64,000 nucleotides of DNA from JADKIH01 sp031417395 (GTDB taxonomy: Bacteria; Bacteroidota; Bacteroidia; AKYH767-A; 2013-40CM-41-45). The stretch covers positions 62,001-126,000 of the forward strand of contig JANOVM010000036.1 in the NCBI GenBank assembly GCA_031417395.1, read 5' to 3'. Below are positions 15,684 to 22,688 of this stretch, piece after piece. The notes under the pieces were generated by a model that was not told the origin of the DNA, did not search any database, and saw only the letters and a list, made by a program, of their open reading frames with translations. The position numbers were made by a program, and so were the translations under genes. Position 1 is the stretch's first letter; the number at the start of each line of letters is the position of its first letter.

Positions 15684-17528
15684 TTAAATTGAATATTGAG
15701 TTTTAGGCAATTCATGTTTAATTATGCTGTAGAATTCACCTGCATCAAATAAAACCGGCTTCCCTAATTCCAAACAAGCATTTATATATCTTGAGAAAAG
15801 CCTCTCAGGTGTTTGTTCATCATGATTGTTTGATATTAAAAAGGCATTACTAATAATCTTCTTAATTAAAGCAGAATCATAATCCTTTTTAATTGCTGAC
15901 TTTTTTTGTGATACTGTTTCTGATTTAGAAAGCAGCAATAAAGGGTCACCCTGAACCTTCACATTTGAGATTACCTGTTTAAAACTACTTTGTATTTTAT
16001 CAAGTATACTTGATGTAACCACAGTGAAATTTGACCTTTGGTACGAATCAATTAAAGCTTGCCAGATTTCAGCTTTTGCTGAATGAAATACGAGACTAAC
16101 TGATCCATTATTTTTAAGAACTCTGTTGACTTCGGAAAATACTGACTGCATAAGCTGTCTATATTCATCTATTCCCTTTTTTTGAGCAACATTCATTATT
16201 GCTTCATCTTTTTGATTGGTTAATTTTCCTAACCAAGCCTCATTAATTTGATTTATTTCAGAGTAGGGTATGTAATCACCAAATGGTGGATCTGTAAAAA
16301 CATAGTCAACTGTTTGCTCAGGAAGTTCTATCTTGGTACTACTTGAATTATAAACCCGCACTTTACTCTCACTATTTTCCACAAGTTTAAAAGCTTGTTT
16401 TAGAGTAGATATTTTACGTCTAACTCCTTCAAGTATGTTTTTCTCAATAGGCAAGCCACTTATATATAAAACACCCGACTGAGAACCTGTAATTACAAAA
16501 TCAGTACTATTCTTTTTTACAACCACCCGTGTCATTAAAGTTGAATGAGAGGAGTTATAACTAAGTAGAAGAAACTTTAAAGCATCTTGATACTCTAAAG
16601 GATAGCTGCTTATTTTATTCCATAACCTTGAAAAAACAACAGCATTTCTGTCGGTGTAGAAATGGTGAAGATGTGATATACCAGTATGATAACCTTTGCG
16701 ATACAAAACGCCCCAATTAATTTCATGCTTAGGAAAGCTAATTATCTCAATAGGTGATAAACAGTTTTTAAAATGACTAATATCCTTTTTTGTAACAAGA
16801 CGGCTCCATGATTTCTTGCCCGTACGACCATAAATTTTTACAGGTATTCTTTTCTTAGCAACATGATTTTTATTTAGAATTATATCCCAAGAGTTTTCAG
16901 TTGCACGGTGTATATTATTTATTGCATCACTATGTTTACAGTGAGGGCATTTAAAGTTTGATGAAATACTAAGCGGTTTTTGAGTTACGGCAATATCCCA
17001 AAAAGTGGATTCCTTTTTACATTTGGTACACTCCAAAACATCGGACCAAATCACATATCTGATGATTCCTTCATTACCATCATTATCAACGACTGAATAA
17101 ATATTACCAACCTCGATTTCAACATCTTTTAATAATTTTTGAGCAAGCTTTTCAAATTTATCCGGAGAAGGTGGATTACACATAACATTACTTACAAATG
17201 CACCTAACGTACTAAGTTCATATAAAACTGCATTACGTTTACCCCATTTTGGATTAAGACAAAGGCTTTTTGCAGTATCAATCATAAATTGGGTTGGTTT
17301 GTCGCATAGCATTGTAGCTAATCCAGTTGTTCCACTGCCTGCAAAAGGGTCTAAAACGGTAGCACCTACATCGGTGTGACAAGCAATAAATATTCCGATT
17401 GATTCTGGTGATATTTTAGTTGGATATGAAAAGGCATTGTATAATGCCCCATTTCTATTTGAGGGTAATGGAGAATTATAAAGTTTTTTCAAATCAGAGA
17501 TTTGTAGTTGTGTTTTTTTATCTTTCAT
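15684..17528 (-). CDS. Beta-class DNA methyltransferase with inserted zinc ribbon
   Basis: A 614-aa protein. Near the N-terminus SFPTK-like motif X (ALYNAFSYPTKISPESI) precedes motif I VLDPFAGSGTTGL (D60 onward). Motif IV is far downstream: DYVFTDPPFGDYIPYSEIN, DPPF at 413-416. The long insert between them holds C167-x2-C170 and C194-x2-C197, a four-Cys zinc ribbon. This is the architecture of the large 'DNA methylase' group related to DUF1156/D12-beta enzymes, which modify adenine N6 or cytosine N4. Its ATG overlaps the stop of the regulator gene (ATGA at 17525-17528). The zinc ribbon may serve DNA recognition. Confidence 0.85.
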   Translation of the reverse strand: MKDKKTQLQISDLKKLYNSPLPSNRNGALYNAFSYPTKISPESIGIFIACHTDVGATVLDPFAGSGTTGLATMLCDKPTQFMIDTAKSLCLNPKWGKRNAVLYELSTLGAFVSNVMCNPPSPDKFEKLAQKLLKDVEIEVGNIYSVVDNDGNEGIIRYVIWSDVLECTKCKKESTFWDIAVTQKPLSISSNFKCPHCKHSDAINNIHRATENSWDIILNKNHVAKKRIPVKIYGRTGKKSWSRLVTKKDISHFKNCLSPIEIISFPKHEINWGVLYRKGYHTGISHLHHFYTDRNAVVFSRLWNKISSYPLEYQDALKFLLLSYNSSHSTLMTRVVVKKNSTDFVITGSQSGVLYISGLPIEKNILEGVRRKISTLKQAFKLVENSESKVRVYNSSSTKIELPEQTVDYVFTDPPFGDYIPYSEINQINEAWLGKLTNQKDEAIMNVAQKKGIDEYRQLMQSVFSEVNRVLKNNGSVSLVFHSAKAEIWQALIDSYQRSNFTVVTSSILDKIQSSFKQVISNVKVQGDPLLLLSKSETVSQKKSAIKKDYDSALIKKIISNAFLISNNHDEQTPERLFSRYINACLELGKPVLFDAGEFYSIIKHELPKTQYSI

Positions 17529-17827
17529 AATTTTCTCATCATTTTGTATTTGATTTGTTTTTCAGCAACCTTCAGTGCTTGAATTCCAAAATCTTCGTCT
17601 TGAATTTCGTAAAGAATTTTTTCGCTTAAATATTGAATAAGTAACGATTCCTTGTCGAGTTCAAGAATGTTAGCTAACTTGGTTATCTGGTCACGAGTTG
17701 CTTTTCTTTCTCCTCGTTCAATCTTACTCAGTATAGCTGTGTCAATGTCGAGTTGAGCAGAAACGTGTCGCAATAGCAGCCCTTTTTTCTCTCTTTTCTC
17801 TCTGATTATTTCTCCGGTCGTTTTCAA
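17525..17827 (-). CDS. XRE-family HTH regulator, C-protein-like controller of the operon
   Basis: From TTG at 17825-17827 the product starts MKTTGEIIREKREKKGLLLR then HVSAQLDIDTAILSKIERGE, a complete five-helix XRE/Cro-type HTH. A short tail follows (LSEKILYEIQDEDFGIQALK). The frame is open further up to ATG 17911, but that would place a perfect palindromic operator (17843-17859) inside the gene and add a non-conserved leader (MIKSFKFIATKTKIL). I therefore prefer the TTG start, about 100 residues, the usual size of restriction-modification controller proteins. It is first in the operon and overlaps the next start by 4 bp. It probably represses or times expression of the methyltransferases from the adjacent operator. 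Confidence 0.78.
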   Translation of the reverse strand: MKTTGEIIREKREKKGLLLRHVSAQLDIDTAILSKIERGERKATRDQITKLANILELDKESLLIQYLSEKILYEIQDEDFGIQALKVAEKQIKYKMMRKL

Positions 17828-17842
17828 TTTGAAAATATTAAC

Positions 17843-17859
17843 TTGACAATTATTGTCAA
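17843..17859. promoter_or_regulatory. Perfect 17-bp palindromic operator
   Basis: TTGACAATTATTGTCAA is an exact 8-1-8 palindrome, 15 bp upstream of the preferred TTG start of the XRE gene. Position and symmetry fit a binding site for the XRE/C-type regulator itself, overlapping or near the operon promoter. Confidence 0.65.
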
Positions 17860-17965
17860 ATGTAAAAAGTATTTTTGTCTTGGTCGCAATAAATTTGAAA
17901 GATTTTATCAACAGTCTTTAAACTCGTCAGGAAGTCGGGTGGTGGGTGGGCTTGGGTGCTGTTGG

Positions 17966-18030
17966 GCAAAATAAAATGTGCTGCAAACTGTGTTGATTTG
18001 TGCGTTGGTTTGCAGCTCTTTTTATTTTGC
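17966..18030. repeat. Hairpin B flanking the methyltransferase operon
   Basis: A 23-bp arm at 17966-17988 pairs with 18008-18030 (21 of 23 positions) across a 19-nt loop. The 13-mer GTGCGTTGGTTTG lies at 18000-18012, partly in the loop. The mismatches again fall at ATGTGC against GCTCTTTT. Arm sequences differ from hairpin A (e.g. TTTTATTTTGC versus TTTTGCAAAAC), but each is matched by its own partner. Confidence 0.62.
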
Positions 18031-18097
18031 GAAGCATTGGCATTTTGTCTGTTGTTTTATTGTTCCTTTTTTGTCTGCTGTGTCATCTTTTAGCATG

Positions 18098-18106
18098 ACC
18101 GGTAAC
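18098..18106 (-). repeat. Right 9-bp inverted terminal repeat of module 2
   Basis: ACCGGTAAC, the reverse complement of 10219-10227. With that copy it brackets the methyltransferase operon and both hairpins (about 7.9 kb). Confidence 0.5.
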
Positions 18107-18330
18107 GTTTCCGTTCCCGCGACCGTTTCGTGAAATTTCTATTAGGAGGGGTTGGCGCGACTGGTTGCGCATATTTCGGGATTGGATGTGGGTATTAACT
18201 CTTTATGCAAAGTATAATAATAATTCTATATTTCAAAATGGGCAGTAATGTATGTAGCAATATTCAAACGTTTAAATTGGCAAATTTTCATATTTCATAC
18301 TTATATTGAACAACATGTATGAAAACAAAA
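18107..18330. other. Intergenic DNA right of module 2
   Basis: No gene. The first ~70 bp are GC-richer than the surroundings and contain a small inverted element, GCGCGAC tg GTTGCGC. The remainder to the terminator is AT-rich without visible structure. Confidence 0.4.
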
Positions 18331-18360
18331 AAAGGTGGCGAATACTTTCCGCCACCTTTT
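18331..18360 (-). terminator. Rho-independent-type terminator of the 657-aa T9SS gene
   Basis: AAAGGTGGCG (18331-18340) pairs with CGCCACCTTT (18350-18359). On the minus strand the stem is followed by a run of T. It lies about 20 bp past the stop of the gene at 18380. Confidence 0.75.
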
Positions 18361-18379
18361 AAGTTAACAAACTTTACGC

Positions 18380-20353
18380 TTAATGAAAAACAACTATCTT
18401 AGATATTCCTTCTGTTTTATTTTCACCTATTACCTTTATGGTATAAATGCCTTCCGGTAACCTTGATGTATTTATAATATGCGATTCAGTACTGAAGGAG
18501 CCCTTAAGTACTTCTTTTCCCATGGCATCGGTAACAATGATTTTTCTTAATTGCCGGTTATTAAAAAATAGCTGACATTTTTCATTCGATGGATTTGGAA
18601 ATACATTGATCTGTGAAGAAGAATTTTCAGGTTGAGAAATAGAAAGAAACTGATCAACAGTATTCACCGTCATATTCGTATAAATCGGTTGATTGAAGTC
18701 AAAATAAATGGAAGCGGAATTTTGAATCTGTGTTAAATGAGCTACATTATTGTTTTGTTTTATCTTATAGGAAACATAACCATGACTGGCAGGTTCATTG
18801 GCATTGCTATCGGGAAGCATAATGTTGTCGTAGTTAAAGCGAATAATGTTTCCGGTAAGTAAAGACCAATGCATTGTGTGACTGGTCGCAATTACTTCAA
18901 TAGATGATATATCCAGATTCTGATCAATGGTGTCAAGTATATATGTATTATAAGCTTCAGCATTTCCCGTATTTTGGAAACGAATGGTATAGGTAAGATC
19001 GGTATTTGGTCTTACGGAACCTTGTACTCCCTCTCCGGATGGTGTAACATACTTATCATTCGGATCCCAGGAATTTACGACGGGAAAACAAAATGTTTGA
19101 GAATTGTTGGAAGGAATGGAATCTCCTGCAACAGGAGTAAGGTTTACCGTCACACAAACACTGTCGCCTATATTGGCATTGGGAGAAACTTGCACAGGAA
19201 GACAGAAAGACCAGTATAGATCAGGACTGCTGATAGGAAATGTTACTGTTTGTCCGTTGACTGTATAACCAATACCTGCTGTGTCGGGTAATGGAGTCAG
19301 GTCAGCATCGAATACTAATTCAATTTGTCCGTTAGGGGTATTGCAAAATTGATTGAATGCATGAACACAAAGACTTCCCGTAAAACCCGGACGGAATCTC
19401 CAGCCGCTTGCCCAACTGCGAAGATCAAAACCGGGAGGACAGTTTAAGCCGAAGTCGTTTCCTGTTGAAGGTATTGTACTTACAGTTTGTATCCCTGAAA
19501 GCGGACAGGAAGGAGTAAAATGCACAGAATATCCATTCGGTGCATTTACCTGAACAGTATAGGTTGATCCGACAGGTACGTTAAACGAATAGACCCCATT
19601 GGAATCAGTGCTTGCCCAACCGCCTAATGTTGTTCCATTCAAAAGAGTTAGAGAAATGTTGGGCAACAGAATATCACCGGCATCGTAAATGCAATTATTA
19701 TTTATATCCTGGTAAACAATACCGGAAATATTTCCACATGTTGATGCAACGACTATTTGATTCGCTACTACCGTATCTGCCTGCTGATTCGGACCTGTCA
19801 TAATAAGGGAAGGGATATAACTTCCTGCATTAGTATAGATATGAGTGAACATCCCATTTATTTGAATATTCGCAGCAGATAGATAAAAAACGCTGTCGAT
19901 TCCATCGCCAAACAGAACTTCAAATTTTATAGAATCAGTAGGTAAATATCCGTTTGTATAGCCGTAATAATAAAAGTCTTCTGCTGCCGGAACTGTGCAA
20001 TAATAGAAAAGTGAGTCATCAAAAAACTGTAATGATACAAATGGTGTAAAATTAACAGGTACATTCTGACAAATAAAGTCTGAACATCCGAGGCTGTCGT
20101 ATATTGTAAGGCATGCGTTGTATATACCTACACCTGAATAAGTATGTGTAGGATTCGTCAGATTTGATGAATCACCATCACCGAAATCCCAGGTATAGGT
20201 CATAGGCCCTGAACCAGTAGAACCATTGGCGAAGGCTACGACTGATGACGACGGTTGAACGACAGTGTAGTTAAAGTTTGCAACACATTGAGCATAGAGG
20301 TTGCCTGTGAAAAGGAAAACAATCAGAAACAGAAGGAGTAGTTTTTTTTTCAT
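18380..20353 (-). CDS. Secreted T9SS protein with PKD, SdrD-B-like and DUF11-like domains
   Basis: A 657-aa protein starting with a signal peptide (MKKKLLLLFLIVFLFTGNLY-AQ). A PKD domain (MTYTWDFGDGDSSNLTNPTH, TYSGVGIYNACLTIYD) is followed by a second PKD-like segment with VLFGDGIDSVFYL. Then comes a SdrD-B/carboxypeptidase-like module (GIVYQDINNNCIYDAGDILL) and a DUF11/CARDB-like strand region (DLTYTIRFQNTGNAEAYNTY). The C-terminal type A sorting domain is NVFPNPSNEKCQLFF...GIYTIKVIGENK. It is exported by Sec, crosses the outer membrane through T9SS and is probably a surface adhesin or structural protein. It is a tandem paralogue of the next gene and has its own terminator. Confidence 0.88.
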   Translation of the reverse strand: MKKKLLLLFLIVFLFTGNLYAQCVANFNYTVVQPSSSVVAFANGSTGSGPMTYTWDFGDGDSSNLTNPTHTYSGVGIYNACLTIYDSLGCSDFICQNVPVNFTPFVSLQFFDDSLFYYCTVPAAEDFYYYGYTNGYLPTDSIKFEVLFGDGIDSVFYLSAANIQINGMFTHIYTNAGSYIPSLIMTGPNQQADTVVANQIVVASTCGNISGIVYQDINNNCIYDAGDILLPNISLTLLNGTTLGGWASTDSNGVYSFNVPVGSTYTVQVNAPNGYSVHFTPSCPLSGIQTVSTIPSTGNDFGLNCPPGFDLRSWASGWRFRPGFTGSLCVHAFNQFCNTPNGQIELVFDADLTPLPDTAGIGYTVNGQTVTFPISSPDLYWSFCLPVQVSPNANIGDSVCVTVNLTPVAGDSIPSNNSQTFCFPVVNSWDPNDKYVTPSGEGVQGSVRPNTDLTYTIRFQNTGNAEAYNTYILDTIDQNLDISSIEVIATSHTMHWSLLTGNIIRFNYDNIMLPDSNANEPASHGYVSYKIKQNNNVAHLTQIQNSASIYFDFNQPIYTNMTVNTVDQFLSISQPENSSSQINVFPNPSNEKCQLFFNNRQLRKIIVTDAMGKEVLKGSFSTESHIINTSRLPEGIYTIKVIGENKTEGISKIVVFH

Positions 20354-20471
20354 TGTATAAGGGAATTTGATAATTAGAAATTAAAATGGAATTATTGATT
20401 GGAGTTAAAGAAATATGTTTTAAATAAAAATGAATGAATTAAAGAAAGACATGTCTAAAATCTGATGAAAT

Positions 20472-20520
20472 AAATAATATTAAAAGCGGCCGTTAATTTT
20501 CGCCGCTTTTAATATTATTT
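20472..20520 (-). terminator. Perfect 19-bp hairpin between the tandem paralogues
   Basis: 20472-20490 pairs without mismatch with 20502-20520. The stem has a GCGGC/GCCGC core and AT-rich ends and a loop of 11 nt. It sits 11 bp after the stop of the gene at 20531 and acts as a likely terminator; the AT-rich stem makes it potentially bidirectional. Confidence 0.72.
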
Positions 20521-20530
20521 AATTTTTGTT

Positions 20531-22504
20531 CTAATGTTTAACTATCAACTTAGATATAACTTCTGAATTATCGGATTCAATTATTCTGACAGTATATAAT
20601 CCGGCAGCGAATTTAGCAGTATTTATTGTATAGGATTCCGAACGGAAAGTGTTTTTGAAAACTTCTTTTCCAAAAACATCTGTAACAATAAGCTTTCTGG
20701 TGTTCTGGTCTTTAAAAAATAACTGACATTTTTCATTCGATGGATTAGGATAAATATTCATTAAGGAAGAATTATTTTCCGTTTTGGAAATGGAAAGGAA
20801 CATGTCAACCGTATTCACTGTCTTATTCGTATAAATCGGAGGATTGAAATCAAAATAAATGGAGGCTGAATTCTGAATCTGTGTTAAATGTGCAACGTTG
20901 TTATTTTGTTTGATTCTGTAAGTAACGTAACCATGACTTGCAGGTTCATTGGCATTACTGTCGAGGAGCATAATATTGTCGTAGTTAAAGCGAATAATAT
21001 TTCCTGTAAGAATAGACCAATGCATGGTATGGCTTGTAGCAATAACTTCCAAAGAAGTTGGATCAAGGCTTGCATCAAGGGTATCGAGGATATAAATATT
21101 AATCGCTTCAGCATTTCCTGTATTCTGGAAACGTATGGTATAGGTTAGGTCTGTATTCGGACGAATAGCTCCCTGTCCTCCATCGCCTGAAGGAATTACA
21201 TACTTATCATTCGGATCCCAGGAATTTCTGACAGGAAAACAAAACGTTTGTGTGTTATTGGAAGGAATTGAATCTCCTAAAACCGGTGTAAGGTTCATGG
21301 TGATACATATACTATCTCCTATTTGTGCATTGGTTGCAACTGTAACAGGAATGCAGAATGACCAATTTAAATCAGGACTGCTTATTGGTAATGTAACCGT
21401 TTGTCCGGTGATTGTATAGCCAATTCCTGTCGTATCCGGTAGTGGTGTCAAATCAGGATCAAGTATTATTTCTATCTGACCGTTTGGTGTATTGCAAAAT
21501 TGATTGTAAGCATAAATGCATACGCTTGTTGTAAATCCCGGACGGAATCCCCAGCCGCTTACAAAACCCTGAAGGTCAAATCCCGGCGGACAAGTAAGTC
21601 CGAAATCATTTCCGGAGGAAGGAAGCGAACTTACGCTAATACTTCCCGATGGTGGACAGGTAGAAGTAAGATGATAATAATATCCTCCCAGAGTATTAAC
21701 CTGAATGGTATAGCTTGGACCTGTAGGTACGTTAAAAGAATAAACTCCGTTTGAATCAGAACTTGCCCAGCCTACTACGGTGCTTCCATCATAAATAGTG
21801 AGAGAAACATAAGGCAATAGTATATCACCGGCATCGTAAATACAATTGTTATTTATGTCCTGGTAAATAGTTCCTGTTATACTTCCGCATGTAGCTCCAA
21901 CTATAATTGGATTGGCATTCATTGTATCGGCAGCTAAATCAGGGCCTGTTACTATAAGTTGAGGATTGTAATTTCCTGCATTGGTATAAATATGAGTAAC
22001 CATTCCATAAAAAGATGAATTAGCAGTTGATTGATAAAAAGTGCTGTCTGTTCCATCACCAAAAATAAAATTGAATTTTATGGAATCGGTTGGCAGGTAA
22101 CCGAAAGCACCACCGGAAAAATAGAAGTCTTCAGAAGCAGGTGTCGTACAAAAATAGTACAGGGAATCATCGAAATACTGTATGACCACACCCGGTGCTA
22201 CATTTAATGAAACTGCAACAGTAGAAGAGTCTGTACAACCTAAGCCATCACTTATAGTTAGGCTTACATAATACACGCCACCTGCAACGTAAGTATGTGT
22301 TGGATTTGGAAGATTAGAGCTGCTTCCATCACCAAAACTCCATTGGTAAGTTAATGGTTGAGATCCCGTAGAGGTATTAACAAATGAAATAACTGCAGGC
22401 ACAGCAGGTCCTCCGGAATAAGTAAATGAAGCGACACATTGAGCCCTAAGTTCACCGGCTAGTAGCAAGAGGGCGAATAAGGAAAGAAGTAGATTTTTTT
22501 TCAT
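20531..22504 (-). CDS. Secreted T9SS protein, tandem paralogue of the preceding gene
   Basis: Also exactly 657 aa and collinear with the gene at 18380. Shared parts include a signal peptide ending LLLAGELRAQ, PKD (LTYQWSFGDGSSSNLPNPTH), and GTIYQDINNNCIYDAGDILL. The region YTIRFQNTGNAEAINIYILD and the T9SS domain NIYPNPSNEKCQLFF are also shared. The two copies agree over most of their length, including the long central segment (PPGFDLQGFVSGWGFRPGFT versus PPGFDLRSWASGWRFRPGFT). Divergence is concentrated in the N-terminal PKD region. This points to an old tandem duplication kept under selection. Function is probably surface attachment or matrix; no enzymatic motif is visible. Confidence 0.88.
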   Translation of the reverse strand: MKKNLLLSLFALLLLAGELRAQCVASFTYSGGPAVPAVISFVNTSTGSQPLTYQWSFGDGSSSNLPNPTHTYVAGGVYYVSLTISDGLGCTDSSTVAVSLNVAPGVVIQYFDDSLYYFCTTPASEDFYFSGGAFGYLPTDSIKFNFIFGDGTDSTFYQSTANSSFYGMVTHIYTNAGNYNPQLIVTGPDLAADTMNANPIIVGATCGSITGTIYQDINNNCIYDAGDILLPYVSLTIYDGSTVVGWASSDSNGVYSFNVPTGPSYTIQVNTLGGYYYHLTSTCPPSGSISVSSLPSSGNDFGLTCPPGFDLQGFVSGWGFRPGFTTSVCIYAYNQFCNTPNGQIEIILDPDLTPLPDTTGIGYTITGQTVTLPISSPDLNWSFCIPVTVATNAQIGDSICITMNLTPVLGDSIPSNNTQTFCFPVRNSWDPNDKYVIPSGDGGQGAIRPNTDLTYTIRFQNTGNAEAINIYILDTLDASLDPTSLEVIATSHTMHWSILTGNIIRFNYDNIMLLDSNANEPASHGYVTYRIKQNNNVAHLTQIQNSASIYFDFNPPIYTNKTVNTVDMFLSISKTENNSSLMNIYPNPSNEKCQLFFKDQNTRKLIVTDVFGKEVFKNTFRSESYTINTAKFAAGLYTVRIIESDNSEVISKLIVKH

Positions 22505-22688
22505 AGTAAAGGGGTTTTTGATTAATTAATGGTTATACAAATAAACACGATAAAAGTAATCGTTTGGTTTAGTCTAATAGTAATTAATTATTGATGCAAA
22601 ATAGTGTTTTTGCCCAAAAAACGGAAGGAAGGCCTAATCTTTAAGTAAAGAAGTCCTGTTCCTCATGCAATAAACCTAAATCCTCAAA

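Noticed and set aside
8252..18106. Calling the region a true chromosomal integron
   Set aside because: No IntI gene is in the window, the core boxes do not match RYYYAAC/GTTRRRY, and the modules carry several genes each, unlike typical one-gene cassettes. Only the resemblance is reported.
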